From MTP4 sp052056915 (GTDB taxonomy: Archaea; Halobacteriota; Methanosarcinia; Methanosarcinales; Methanosarcinaceae): a stretch of DNA of 64,000 bases. Every line of letters begins with the position of its first letter. Within the stretch, counting starts at the first letter, position 1. This document shows, piece by piece, positions 17,445 to 26,667 of this stretch. The notes beneath the pieces are model-generated. The model saw nothing but the letters and a program-made list of their open reading frames with translations. It was not told the DNA's origin and did no database searches. The position numbers and the translations under genes are program-made. The stretch covers positions 62,001 to 126,000 of the forward strand of contig NZ_CP195119.1 in assembly GCF_052056915.1 (NCBI RefSeq). Reading direction: 5' to 3'.

Positions 17445-17729
17445 ATGTTATCCAAGATTCCAATCGATCTTGAAAAAGTACCAGAAGAAGACATTGACAA
17501 GCAGATTCTCAGAGCCGGTATCATCGCCGAACTCGATGCTGTAAGCCTTTATGAACAGATGGCTGACCTGACCAAAAACGAGGACATCAGGGCAATCCTT
17601 CTGGACATTGCAAAGGAAGAAAAGACACATGTGGGGGAGTTCCAGACCCTTTTACTCAGGTTTGACCCGCAGCAGGGGCTGGAACTGGAAGCAGGAGCCG
17701 AAGAGGTGGAAGAAGAACTCTCCAAATAA
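17445..17729 (+). CDS. Stand-alone encapsulin-type ferritin-like protein
   Basis: Helical protein of 94 residues. ILRAGIIAELDAVSLYEQMA, IRAILLDIAKEEKTHVGEF and TLLLRFDPQQ match, to my memory, the ferritin-like domain fused to the Pyrococcus-type encapsulin shell and the free encapsulated ferritins. The iron ligands would be Glu in AELDA and the Glu/His of EEKTHVGEF. In the Pyrococcus-type protein the shell follows directly; here the gene stops after an acidic tail EEVEEELSK, and no shell gene is next to it. It may store or oxidise iron as a decamer. GGGGTGA (17433-17439) sets the start at 17445. Confidence 0.72.
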   Translation: MLSKIPIDLEKVPEEDIDKQILRAGIIAELDAVSLYEQMADLTKNEDIRAILLDIAKEEKTHVGEFQTLLLRFDPQQGLELEAGAEEVEEELSK

Positions 17730-17863
17730 AGCTTCATGAGGCCTGAGTTCTGACATAAATCCTGATTCCGGGTCTGAATACCCGAATCCTGAACCTTCAA
17801 AAAATCATATTTTGAGGGGAGTCCTTTATCCGAACCCTCTTTCTTTTTTACCCTGTACAGCTC

Positions 17864-19021
17864 TTATTTTTCTCCCGCAATAAATAACTCGGTCATGCGG
17901 TATGCTTCATCGTCAGGGAACTGTTTTGGCGGGTGCTTCATGAAATAGGCCGACGGAGAATAGAGCACTCCCCCTACCCCGCGGTCCAGGGCAAGTTTAC
18001 AGCAGCGGATGGCGTCGATGACCACGCCTGCGGAATTCGGGGAATCTTCCACCGAAAGCCGGAGTTCCAGGTTCATTGGCACGTCCCCAAAGAGCTTGCC
18101 TTCCAGCCTGAGGAAACAGACCTTGTTGTCTTTCTGCCAGGGCACGTAGTCACTGGGTCCCACGTGGATGTTTTCGACTTCCAGGCGCTTGGCCAGCACG
18201 GATTGCACGGCTTCGGTCTTGGAGGTCTTCTTGGACTTCAGGCGGCTGCGGTTGAGCATGTTCAGGAAATCGGTGTTCCCGCCGGTGTTGAGCTGGTAGG
18301 TGCGCTCCACTTTGACCCCCCGCTTCTTAAAAAGGTCGGCAAGGGTCCGGTGGACGATTGTGGCTCCCAGCTGGGACTTGATGTCGTCACCTATTATCGG
18401 GAGGGCTTTTTCCTCAAAACGCCTGGCCCAGGCGGGGTCGCTTGCTATGAACACGGGCATGTTGTTTATAAACGCGCAGCCTGCTTCAAGGGCGCAGTCG
18501 GCATAAAAGCGGGCAGCCTGCTCCGAGCCTACAGGCATGTAGTTCAGGAGGACTTCGGCTCCGGAGCTCCGGAGAGTTTGGATGATGTTTTCCTTTGTAG
18601 CCTCCTCCGCTTCCGAGAGCAAAAACCTGCATTCTTCAGGATAATCTACGAGATGTTCGGAACAGCCGTCCAGGACCCTTCCCATTTTTACTTCCACGCC
18701 CGTAGCCGGGACTCCGGAACAGAAAACGGTGGTGCAGTTGGGAGGAGCGAAGATAGCATCCGAGACATCCTTTCCCACTTTTCGTTTATCAATGTCAAAA
18801 GCCGCCACAACCTCAATATCAGAGGGATGGTAGCCTCCCAGGTCCCGGTGCATCAGGCCAATTATATCACTGTTGCCCCTGGACCCACCATACCTTTCAC
18901 TGCTTCCCTCATCGCAGCTTTCCTTTATCCTGTAGTACTCAATTCCCTGTACAAGGGAACTTGCACAGTTCCCCAGCCCTGCAATAGCTATTCTAATCCT
19001 GTTCTCCCCAGCCGTCTGCAT
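17864..19021 (-). CDS. ino1: Inositol-3-phosphate synthase
   Basis: NAD-dependent isomerase/cyclase that makes 1L-myo-inositol 1-phosphate from glucose 6-phosphate (EC 5.5.1.4). This is the first step to archaeal inositol lipids and solutes. The protein has 385 residues, typical of the archaeal/actinobacterial short form. The Rossmann motif GLGNCASSLVQG is at residues 16-27; NNMPVFIASDPAW, GDDIKSQLGATIVHR, QLNTGGNTDFLNM and the active-site Lys region RLKSKKTSKTEAV are all present. It begins with ATG and stands alone. The 377-bp gap upstream (19022-19398) holds only a 10-bp repeat array. Confidence 0.93.
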   Translation of the reverse strand: MQTAGENRIRIAIAGLGNCASSLVQGIEYYRIKESCDEGSSERYGGSRGNSDIIGLMHRDLGGYHPSDIEVVAAFDIDKRKVGKDVSDAIFAPPNCTTVFCSGVPATGVEVKMGRVLDGCSEHLVDYPEECRFLLSEAEEATKENIIQTLRSSGAEVLLNYMPVGSEQAARFYADCALEAGCAFINNMPVFIASDPAWARRFEEKALPIIGDDIKSQLGATIVHRTLADLFKKRGVKVERTYQLNTGGNTDFLNMLNRSRLKSKKTSKTEAVQSVLAKRLEVENIHVGPSDYVPWQKDNKVCFLRLEGKLFGDVPMNLELRLSVEDSPNSAGVVIDAIRCCKLALDRGVGGVLYSPSAYFMKHPPKQFPDDEAYRMTELFIAGEK

Positions 19022-19186
19022 TCCCCCTGAATGCGATTTCCTGAGCTTTCTATCCCCAATAAATATAGCCCGGAAATAATGTATGGAATTTCTTTTAAAT
19101 CACAGTGCTTTTTATCCGATCTATCCTCCCCGATCCAGCTGCTTACAACAGGGTCATTGACACCTGCTGCTGCCGATTGTATCAGG

Positions 19187-19256
19187 GATAAATAATGATA
19201 AGTAATGATATGTAACGATATGTAACGATAAGTAATGATGAGTAACGATAAGTAAC
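19187..19256. repeat. Seven 10-bp tandem repeats
   Basis: Unit gataagtaat/c with variants (gatatgtaac, gatgagtaac), seven copies in register. It lies between ino1 and the DUF1294 gene; nothing else is visible in this gap apart from an A-rich stretch. Confidence 0.9.
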
Positions 19257-19398
19257 GGAAACTGTAACCCCCAATATTCTATGCAGAAAGTACTATAAAA
19301 AACATTTTACAAAAAATAAAAAAACTGTGGCACTGTTCGTCCGGAAAGAAGTCTCCCAATCCTCATTATTCAGGTCATGGAAGCTGGGCGTACAGGTA

Positions 19399-19671
19399 TC
19401 AAAGATTTATCCAGAGCACGTACATTACATGAATTCCTATGAACAAAGGTACTAGAAACTTAAACAGGGGTTTCTGGGTCTTGTGCCTGAAGCGCTGCAT
19501 CCCCATCCAGGCCCCGATGGGTCCGAAGAAGGCTGCTATCAGGAGGGTCTGCTCCGAAATGCGCCATTTTTGCCGTTTCGCCTTGAACTTGTCCAGCCCG
19601 TAGAGGACAAAAGAAACTGAGTTAAGTGCAGCATACAGGATGGGAATAAAAAGGTACATGCCGTTTTCCAT
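19399..19671 (-). CDS. DUF1294 small membrane protein
   Basis: Membrane protein of 90 residues with three hydrophobic stretches. It carries the DUF1294 signature (FVLYGLDKFKAKRQKWRISE, then GPIGAWMGMQRFRHKTQKPLF). In other members this architecture follows a cold-shock domain or stands alone; the function is unknown. The length is normal for the stand-alone form. It is a single minus-strand gene. Confidence 0.85.
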   Translation of the reverse strand: MENGMYLFIPILYAALNSVSFVLYGLDKFKAKRQKWRISEQTLLIAAFFGPIGAWMGMQRFRHKTQKPLFKFLVPLFIGIHVMYVLWINL

Positions 19672-19869
19672 GGAAAGGGATTATCCATAATAATAATTAA
19701 AGGCTGTGATATTCATCGGAGATTCCGGGCTTCTGAAACTGTTTGCTTTTTAATCTCACATCTTTGAGGAGGGATTTTGAAGGAAAGGGAAAAGTAACCC
19801 TAAAACCAATATATGCAGGCAAAAAAGTGGGGTGGAAAATGAAGGGGGACGAAAAATAAAGGGGAGCAA

Positions 19870-19985
19870 ACGATCAACGTGAGTTTATTATCAATGGGGT
19901 TCGACCAATGGGATTCGATCAATGGGGATTGATGAGTAACGGGAGTCCATGGTCAATGGAAGTAGACGATTAATGGGAGTTAACG
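19870..19985. repeat. Degenerate ~20-bp repeats of the atcaatggg type
   Basis: Five or six loose copies of (at)caatggg(g)ttcga/agt run up to the start codon of the next gene. The 19672-19985 gap shows nothing else. GGGAGTTAACG within the last copy serves as the ribosome site of the next gene. Confidence 0.6.
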
Positions 19986-21020
19986 ATGGGAGCTGAAAAA
20001 CAAAATTCCCATAGCCTAGCTTTTCCTCCGCCGCTTATACTGAGGGCAGGCCGCTACCTTCCCACCCTGATCTTTCTGGGGTTTGCAGTTAATCTTATTC
20101 TTCCCGAGCTCGCCTCGGTTGAAGAGTCCCTGCAGGTCATCAAAACAATGGTCCTGTGGGCTGTGCTGCTGGCTGCCCTTGCCCAGGTTATAAGGTATAT
20201 GGGAAGCGGCTATCTCTTGCATTCTATTGTGGCAAACGTAAACCAGAAACTTTCAGTGTCCAGGGGAGCCCTGATAACTATTGCTGCAGCTAGCGTCGGG
20301 CTACTTGCAGGAGGCCCGCTCGGAAACGGGGCAGCCATATACCGCTGGGTACGGAAACTGGGCATCAGCGCCGAAGCTTCGGGGCTTGCAGGTACCCTCC
20401 CCACCTTTTTCAACAACACAATTTTAGTGATACTGGGAGTAGCAGGAATACTCGAGCTACTGGCAGCAGAGGAGCTTTCCTCCGCACAGTTCTCCGCCTT
20501 TCTCCTGATCCTTGTCGGGCTGGGCCTGGGGATTGCATCAGTAGGCTGGGGAAAACAGCACAGGAAAGGCTTCATGGCTGCAGCTGTCAGGGAAGCTGCC
20601 TTTTTTTCCAGGGCTCTCCACAGGCCCTACAACCCACATTCAACTGAAACCGCAGTCCTCCGCATGTTCGCAGCCTTCGATGTGCTAGAAAAAGGGGGTT
20701 GGAAACGCCCGGCTCTTGGAGCAGTGCTCACCATCGGCTTCGATATGTTGACCCTTTACTTCTTCTTCATAGCTGCCGGAAACCAGGTAAGCCCGAGCGT
20801 CCTGCTTGTGGGATACGGCCTGCCCCTGCTCTTCGGGAGACTGGCATTTCTCCTCCCAGGTGGGGTGGGGATTGTGGAGAGTACCATGGCAGCTCTCTAC
20901 ACAGGCCTTGGAGTGCCGGGTCCGATTGCAGTTGTGGTCATCCTCGGCTACCGGATGTTTTCGTTCTGGATCCCAACCTTTCTAGGGTTCCCGCTTGCGG
21001 CTTACCTTCAGAAGGAATGA
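19986..21020 (+). CDS. UPF0104 / LPG-synthase-TM family (flippase-like) membrane protein
   Basis: Polytopic membrane protein of 344 residues with about seven to eight helices. It belongs to the lysylphosphatidylglycerol synthase TM (UPF0104, YbhN/AglD-related) family. The key motif LLPGGVGIVESTMAALY near residues 290-306 is the family's PGGxGxxE signature. No soluble synthase or glycosyltransferase domain is attached. In archaea such proteins are thought to move lipid-linked sugars or lipids across the membrane; the substrate here is unknown. The start at 19986 has GGGAG at good spacing. It is followed by a repeat array, not by another gene. Confidence 0.82.
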   Translation: MGAEKQNSHSLAFPPPLILRAGRYLPTLIFLGFAVNLILPELASVEESLQVIKTMVLWAVLLAALAQVIRYMGSGYLLHSIVANVNQKLSVSRGALITIAAASVGLLAGGPLGNGAAIYRWVRKLGISAEASGLAGTLPTFFNNTILVILGVAGILELLAAEELSSAQFSAFLLILVGLGLGIASVGWGKQHRKGFMAAAVREAAFFSRALHRPYNPHSTETAVLRMFAAFDVLEKGGWKRPALGAVLTIGFDMLTLYFFFIAAGNQVSPSVLLVGYGLPLLFGRLAFLLPGGVGIVESTMAALYTGLGVPGPIAVVVILGYRMFSFWIPTFLGFPLAAYLQKE

Positions 21021-21053
21021 AAACCGGAATGGAACCAGGAACCAAAATGGGAG

Positions 21054-21198
21054 TCAAAATAGAAATCAACTATAAATCAAAATAGAAATCAAAATAGAAA
21101 TCAAAATAGAAATCAACTATAAATCAAAATAGAAATCAAAATAGAAATCAACTATAAATCAAAATAGAAATCAAACCAGGAATTAACTATAAATCAAG
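21054..21198. repeat. 11/12-bp tandem repeat array (aaaatagaaatc / aactataaatc)
   Basis: About twelve copies of two alternating related units start 34 bp after the flippase-like gene stop. The remaining part of the 21021-21424 gap holds AT-rich promoter-like sequence of paaK (ttatatg near 21280). Confidence 0.88.
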
Positions 21199-21424
21199 CA
21201 ATCAAGCTCAATTCCCATATAACTCTTTTAATTTTATCTTCGTTTCTAATTCAATTCGCGTCCCCATTCAATAATATTTATATGTTGGAAGGAAATTACA
21301 CTACAGATTGATTTTTCCCTGATCGTTATATTCGAAAAAGGAATTATTGAATGCTGCATGACATGCAGAGTCATGGCATAGAACTACTCACCAAAAATCA
21401 TCAAGTCAAAAGAAGGTCCTTCTA

Positions 21425-22726
21425 ATGAAATACTGGCAGCCGAAATACGAAACAATGGGTCACGCCGAGATGAAAGAACTGCAGTTAAAACGCCTGAAAA
21501 ACAGCGTCAAACTGGTCTATGACAACGTTCCCTTCTACAGGCAGAAATTTAAGGAGGCAGGGGTCACTCCGGACGACATCAAGACCCTCGAAGATGTCCG
21601 GAAACTGCCCCATACCCGCAAAACGGACCTTCGGGACAACTACCCCTTCGGGCTCTTTGCTGCAAGCCAGGACGACATCGTGCGCATCCATGCGTCTTCC
21701 GGGACCAGCGGGAAGCCCACGGTTGTCGGCTACACCGCACATGACCTCGATGCCTGGTCGGACCTGATCGCAAGAAGCCTGACCATGATCGGGCTTTCGA
21801 ACAAGGACGTTATCCAGAACTCCATGAACTACGGCCTTTTCACAGGAGGCATGGGCTTCCACTACGGCGTGGAAAAACTCGGAGCAATGACTGTCCCCGC
21901 AGCCACCGGAAACACCGCCCGTCAGCTCGAGATGATGATCGACTTCGGCGTAACCGCAGTCCACTGCACCCCCTCCTACGCTTTCTACCTGGCAGAGACC
22001 GCCGAAGAACTCGACCTTATCGACAAACTCTCCTTAAAAGCAGCCATCTTCGGAGGCGAACCCTGGTCCGAAAACACCCGCAAGCAGCTTGAAAAGCGGC
22101 TCAACCTAAAAGCCTACGACTGCTACGGCCTCTCCGAAATGATCGGCCCAGGTGTCGGTTTCGAATGCCAGGAACAGGACGGCCTGCACATCTGGAACGA
22201 CAACTTCCTCGTAGAAGTCCTCGACGAAAACGGAGAACAGGTCGCAGAAGGCGAAAAAGGTGAACTCGTCCTTACCTCCCTCAACAAAGAAGGCTTCTGC
22301 AACATAAGGTACAGGACCGGCGACATGACCCGCCTCCTCGAATCCGACTGCGCCTGCGGCCGCACAACTACAAAGATCTCCCGCCTCCTCGGCCGTGTCG
22401 ACGACATGCTCATAGTCAGAGGCATCAACGTCTTCCCCTCCCAGATCCAGGACGTAATCTCCCGGATCCCCGAAGTAGGCGAACAGTTCCAGCTAGTCCT
22501 CGACCGCAACAAACACATGCTTGACGAGTTGACCGTCGAAGTCGAACTCGAAGAAAATGCCTTCACCGGCGAACTAAAAGACCTCTCTGCCGTCCAGAAC
22601 CACGTCCAGAAAGAACTCAAAGCCATCCTGAACATCCGCACGAACGTCGAGCTGCTTGAGAAAGGCAGCATCGAAAGGACCGCAGGAAAGGCTAAGAGGA
22701 TTATCGACAGAAGGGAAAAGCTGTAA
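21425..22726 (+). CDS. paaK: Phenylacetate-CoA ligase
   Basis: AMP-forming acyl-CoA ligase (EC 6.2.1.30), 433 residues, the usual length. It activates aryl acetates with ATP and CoA. In methanogens it probably serves salvage of aryl acids for aromatic amino acid synthesis by the reverse indolepyruvate ferredoxin oxidoreductase route (inference). The P-loop-like HASSGTSGKPTVVGYT lies near residue 95, AAIFGGEPWSE and YDCYGLSEMIGPGV follow, and the adenylation hinge YRTGDMTRL and late RVDDMLIVRGINVFPSQI are intact. It is a single gene with very even, GC-rich codon use. Confidence 0.93.
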   Translation: MKYWQPKYETMGHAEMKELQLKRLKNSVKLVYDNVPFYRQKFKEAGVTPDDIKTLEDVRKLPHTRKTDLRDNYPFGLFAASQDDIVRIHASSGTSGKPTVVGYTAHDLDAWSDLIARSLTMIGLSNKDVIQNSMNYGLFTGGMGFHYGVEKLGAMTVPAATGNTARQLEMMIDFGVTAVHCTPSYAFYLAETAEELDLIDKLSLKAAIFGGEPWSENTRKQLEKRLNLKAYDCYGLSEMIGPGVGFECQEQDGLHIWNDNFLVEVLDENGEQVAEGEKGELVLTSLNKEGFCNIRYRTGDMTRLLESDCACGRTTTKISRLLGRVDDMLIVRGINVFPSQIQDVISRIPEVGEQFQLVLDRNKHMLDELTVEVELEENAFTGELKDLSAVQNHVQKELKAILNIRTNVELLEKGSIERTAGKAKRIIDRREKL

Positions 22727-22894
22727 ATTTAGTTTAACTTGAAGTGGTTATTCAGGGAAAACTAATTCCCTGCCCCTACTTTTTTTTCGAATTTTTCTTC
22801 TTCGAAGTACCGATTCAATTACTTTTTAGCTATTGCTTTCCAGAAACAGGGATTGTTTTTTAACTTGCTTATTTTCAAGAAACAGGGCAGCCAT

Positions 22895-22975
22895 CCAGTT
22901 TTAACACCCGTGCCCACCCACGTTCGCCGAAGGCGAACGGCTTTTCCCTGAAGACTGGAAAGAAGAAGAAGCAAT
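22895..22975 (+). repeat. Dispersed hairpin element, copy A
   Basis: Conserved block: ttttaac, then tgcccaccca, then stem CGTTCGCC-GAA-GGCGAACG (22921-22939), then gcttttccctgaagactggaaaga. It is shared with copies B and C and, with other stem sequences, with D, E and F. It lies in the 22727-23192 gap after paaK, which shows nothing else but AT-rich sequence. Confidence 0.85.
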
Positions 22976-23192
22976 AGAAGAAGAATAAACTTTGGAATTT
23001 AAATCAACATTTCTCGATACCATTTAGAAGCCATCATGGAGAAACGTCATGGAGAAACATCATGGAAAATAGAGTTTATCGTGTAGAAGTTGATCATGAG
23101 GTATAAAATACGGCTCTGGCGTTGTGGATAAAAAAAGTGAAGGAATGTGTTTACAGGAAACACATCCATGCTCAGCTAAATTTTTAACTTGC

Positions 23193-24710
23193 TTAAGATC
23201 CGGAGCTCATGTTGCCGGAATCCTTAGGATCGAACTTTATAGCTCGGTCGTACACGATCTCTGAATAGGATGGTCCGGTTTTTGTTGTTTCCTCCAAATA
23301 GGCTCTCCAGGCAACAAAGAGCGGCTGGTCAAGCTCTATGCCGCGAGCTCCCACACCGTAGGGCACCTCGTAGCAGTATGTGTCTTCTTCAGTGCAGTTC
23401 CTGGCGAGCTTGTAGACGTACAGGTATTTCGCATTGGGATTGTCAGGGAGGTATTCCTCGGCAGATCCACTGAAATCTGCATCTGTAATTGCTCTAACAC
23501 CATTCCACACATCAGCTCCGTATATGCAGAAGTTCGAGTACGTCGCCTTTCCTGTGGCTACATGGTTGACCCCATAGACAATTATGAACTCTTCGGTATT
23601 GTTGCCCAGGGTAATTGCCGGATCCCTCAGGAAAGGATAGTACTGCGAGGTGTCAAAGAAAGGCGGTGTCGGCGAAGAGATAGTCTGGTTTGCTGACCAG
23701 AGATAGGCAGCGTCGTTATCGGGACCTACGGCGTTAATTCCTCTCTGGATAGCATCACTCCCCATAGGAACTCCCTGACTGGTCGGGAGCTCTGTGGCAT
23801 TGGACTGGTTATATCTGTCAAGAATCGCAATCCTTAGCTCTTCGAGATCATCCACAAGGTCGAATTCTGTTTGCCCGGTTCCGCGAACCCTCAGTTCCGG
23901 ATAATCATACGGGTCAAGCTCATTAGTGTTGTTGAGAGTAATCCGGAAAATAGTTGCAGGTGTATTATTTATGTAATCATCCCCAGCCTCCGTGTCATTG
24001 AATAGGGCCGGGCGGATAAATGCGGCAAATGTATCGGAGTCATTCTCCAGGCCCAGGTTCAATATGGCTGGAGGAAGAACCTGGGTGTTGGTTATATTAT
24101 CCGAATACCCTGCTGATTGGGCAGCAGCCCGGATGCGCTGATCAATGCCTTTGTCGGCTGTAATGATTATTACCGTGGTCTGGTTGAAAGGATCTCCGGA
24201 AGACCCGTTTGGAGTCCCTTCGGTATTGATAACCAGGTTGTTTACCGTATCTTCCACGTTGGCAAAGATCCATCTCCTCTCATCATCAATTGTCCTGTGT
24301 ATTATGTAATGGTCGTAGCTGAAGTACCTGCATTCCGGCGGTGTCCTTCCCACAAAAACAACAGCTTCATCAGGACCCAGGTTCCAGAATGGAGTTACAT
24401 TCTCGCTTACGCCCAGTGTACTGGTTATTTGCTTAATTCGTTCTTCCACTTCATAACCAGGTGCCGGTGGAACAAAATATATCAGATATTTTGTGGTGGG
24501 ATTGTTTCCATACGCAGAAGGTAATGCTCCTTCCTCCAATAACTTGATTAGATCAAAGTAAGCCAGTTCACCTTCCTGTACGGTGAATCCGTCCTGCTCC
24601 AGTGCCTCTTGAAAAGCCTTCGTTTCCTCTGTTTCATTCTGTGCAAGGCAAGTCCCAGTTAATACCGTGAACAAAAAGCCAAGCAATATGACCTGTACAT
24701 ACTTTTTCAT
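23193..24710 (-). CDS. Large secreted protein of unknown function
   Basis: Exported protein of 505 residues. The N-terminus MKKYVQVILLGFLFTVLTG-TCLAQ is a clear signal peptide with cleavage probably after CLA. There are many Asn-X-Ser/Thr sequons (NET, NVT, NQT, NNT, NAT, NMS), as expected of an archaeal surface glycoprotein. No membrane anchor is seen at the C-terminus, which ends in SGNMSSGS. The sequence is acidic and beta-rich, with two related halves possible (TKYLIYFVPPAPG and AKYLYVYKLARN). I do not recognise the family. The upstream 24711-24900 stretch is strongly AT-rich and carries its promoter. Confidence 0.7.
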   Translation of the reverse strand: MKKYVQVILLGFLFTVLTGTCLAQNETEETKAFQEALEQDGFTVQEGELAYFDLIKLLEEGALPSAYGNNPTTKYLIYFVPPAPGYEVEERIKQITSTLGVSENVTPFWNLGPDEAVVFVGRTPPECRYFSYDHYIIHRTIDDERRWIFANVEDTVNNLVINTEGTPNGSSGDPFNQTTVIIITADKGIDQRIRAAAQSAGYSDNITNTQVLPPAILNLGLENDSDTFAAFIRPALFNDTEAGDDYINNTPATIFRITLNNTNELDPYDYPELRVRGTGQTEFDLVDDLEELRIAILDRYNQSNATELPTSQGVPMGSDAIQRGINAVGPDNDAAYLWSANQTISSPTPPFFDTSQYYPFLRDPAITLGNNTEEFIIVYGVNHVATGKATYSNFCIYGADVWNGVRAITDADFSGSAEEYLPDNPNAKYLYVYKLARNCTEEDTYCYEVPYGVGARGIELDQPLFVAWRAYLEETTKTGPSYSEIVYDRAIKFDPKDSGNMSSGS

Positions 24711-24915
24711 ATACCATATCCTCCCGTAGCTAATTTAGCATCAAATCCATCCGTTTTTGAACGTGACGTACCTAAATTAGCCAACCTGTGAGTATATATG
24801 ATAATATAATTAGTAATTATATATAATAAAAAGAATTATTATTTCTTAGTAATTAATAGTCCTTAAAGAATTTCAGGAAACTTTTTCCTTGCCTTTCCTT
24901 TTTTGAATAGCCGAA

Positions 24916-25020
24916 TTGCGCCTCGGCATCAGAAAAATCTTTGATTTTTCTTTTAGTTGCGATGAAATCGCAACAGTGCGCAGTCCGTTTCCCTCGCTAC
25001 GCTCACTCAAGCGGACTAAT
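24916..25020 (+). ncRNA. Cluster of three hairpins, possible structured RNA
   Basis: Three hairpins lie side by side: AGAAAAATC-ttt-GATTTTTCT (24931-24951), GTTGCGAT-gaa-ATCGCAAC (24956-24974), and GTCCG...CGGAC (24983-25016) with an internal cgctacgctcactcaagcg. Short GCGC pieces at 24918 and 24979 could close the first two. It sits 10 bp before hairpin element B in the 650-bp gap ahead of the ATPase gene. It may be a small RNA, a leader, or a composite repeat; unproven. Confidence 0.4.
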
Positions 25021-25030
25021 ATTTTAAAAC

Positions 25031-25170
25031 CCAAAGCAACCATTTAGTTTTAACATCCGTGCCCACCCACGTTCGCCGAAGGCGAACGGTTTTTCCCTGA
25101 AGACTGGAAAGAAGAAGCAGCTTTGGAATTTCCACCAGCCTTTGAACTTTATCGCAAAAAAACCCGAATA
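25031..25170 (+). repeat. Dispersed hairpin element, copy B (long form)
   Basis: Stem CGTTCGCC-GAA-GGCGAACG at 25070-25088. It matches copy C over about 140 bp, from cccaaagcaaccatttagttttaa to tttgaactttatcgcaaaaaaacccgaa. Both long copies sit upstream of the ATPase/TPR genes of the island. Confidence 0.88.
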
Positions 25171-25360
25171 CCCCACCTTTGTCATTCATGCTGGTTTCAA
25201 TGAGTTGATCTGGGAAAAATCAGAATTTTCAAGGCCAAATTCACATCGCAATCAAAAATTGTAACCTTTAACTTGAAGGATATTGCTCAGAAGGTTATAT
25301 ATGTTCTTTACTTCATTTTATACTTAAAATACCGTAATTTCTGAAAGGGAAGTACATACG

Positions 25361-26620
25361 ATGGCCGGGGACTTGAAAGAGATCTATCACTTATTTAATC
25401 CTGACAAAGCTCTTCAAAATGGGGATTTGGAAAACTATTATGTCGAAATTGGCCAGAACAAGAAGAACATTGAAGAGCTTAAAATCCGCCTTGAATTAAG
25501 CCATGAAACAGGAGAAACGGTTAAACTCCTTTTTACAGGACATAGAGGCTCAGGCAAGACTACAGCATTAAACCGTTTAGTTTCGGATCTGAAGCAAGAG
25601 AAGGGCGAACAATTTTTCATCGTACATTTCAGTGCTATTGATTTTCTTGATATTAATGACATAAGCTATACCGATGTCCTGCTTTCAATAATTACAAAAA
25701 TAGTAGAAAATTTTGAAAATGAAGGAAACCACCTAAATTCTTCATTGAAGGAAAGAACGGAAAAACTGGGAAAGGAAATAACAAAAACGACAACACATGA
25801 AGAAAAAATGGAAGCTGGCGGGGGATTTAACTTCTCAGCCTTTTTTGCCGAAGTCCTGGCAAGAATGAAAAGTGAAACAGGCACAAGGCAGGAAATCAGG
25901 GAAGAGATCAGGCCGAGAGTTTCCGAAATGATTACTCTGATTAACGATATAATTATAGAGATTGAAAAAAGCGACCGTCAGGTTCTTGTCATAATTGACA
26001 ACCTTGAGAAATGCGACCATGAACAGGCATTGAAGCTTTTTTATTCACACGGAACCCAGTTAACACAGCCGGGATGCAAGATAGTATACACATTCCCTAT
26101 TTCACTTCGAAGCTCCAACAAGTTCACCCAGATTAAAATGAATTTTAGTGATGACATTATGTACCCGAACATTAAAATTCATGAAAAAGATTCCAGTGAA
26201 ACCCGGGAGCCTGAAGGCAGAATTGCTATGAGGCAAATCGTAGAAAAAAGGGTCTCTCTGGATTTATTTACTCCTGATGCCCTTGAATACATAATAGAAA
26301 TGAGTGGCGGAGTCATAAGGGAGTTTATAAGAATTATAAGAAATTCAGCAGTAAGTGCCATAGCCGGGAAAAAAGCTTTGATTGACAGGGAGATTGTAAG
26401 CGGAGTGGTCGACGAACTTAAAAATTCATATCAGGCACAGTTAAGTGAGCAGGATTATGAAGTGCTTAAGGAAATATATGAAACAAAAGAAATAAAACGA
26501 GATGAGAAGCTTGTCGGTTTGCTTCACAATCTCAGTATCCTGGAATACAAAAACGGAAGAAGCTGGTGCGACCTCAACCCTATAGTTCGTGAGATTCTGG
26601 AAGAAAAAGACATTCTTTAG
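25361..26620 (+). CDS. P-loop ATPase of the ATPase/TPR pair
   Basis: Cytoplasmic AAA/STAND-like NTPase of 419 residues. Walker A GHRGSGKTT is near residue 60 and Walker B VLVIIDNLEKC near residue 210. A predicted coiled linker lies between (residues 120-190), and PISLRSS comes after Walker B. The C-terminal half is helical and winged-helix-like. The N-terminus (YHLFNPDKALQNGDLENYYVEI) and the position next to a TPR gene match a conserved gene pair that I recall from cyanobacteria and other microbes; its function is unproven. A role in phage defence or signalling is inference. The stop is UAG with a UAA two codons later. The TPR partner starts 47 bp downstream. Confidence 0.75.
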   Translation: MAGDLKEIYHLFNPDKALQNGDLENYYVEIGQNKKNIEELKIRLELSHETGETVKLLFTGHRGSGKTTALNRLVSDLKQEKGEQFFIVHFSAIDFLDINDISYTDVLLSIITKIVENFENEGNHLNSSLKERTEKLGKEITKTTTHEEKMEAGGGFNFSAFFAEVLARMKSETGTRQEIREEIRPRVSEMITLINDIIIEIEKSDRQVLVIIDNLEKCDHEQALKLFYSHGTQLTQPGCKIVYTFPISLRSSNKFTQIKMNFSDDIMYPNIKIHEKDSSETREPEGRIAMRQIVEKRVSLDLFTPDALEYIIEMSGGVIREFIRIIRNSAVSAIAGKKALIDREIVSGVVDELKNSYQAQLSEQDYEVLKEIYETKEIKRDEKLVGLLHNLSILEYKNGRSWCDLNPIVREILEEKDIL

Positions 26621-26667
26621 GAAAAATAAAAGCTCTTTTCAAAAATAACCATAGACCAGGCTACAAT

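Noticed and set aside
18984..19030. Large plus-strand ORF opposite ino1 (17933-19030)
   Set aside because: Antisense shadow of a well-conserved gene with biased third positions.
26611..26629. UAG stop of the ATPase gene as a pyrrolysine site
   Set aside because: A UAA follows two codons later, so readthrough would add only three residues and has no likely meaning.
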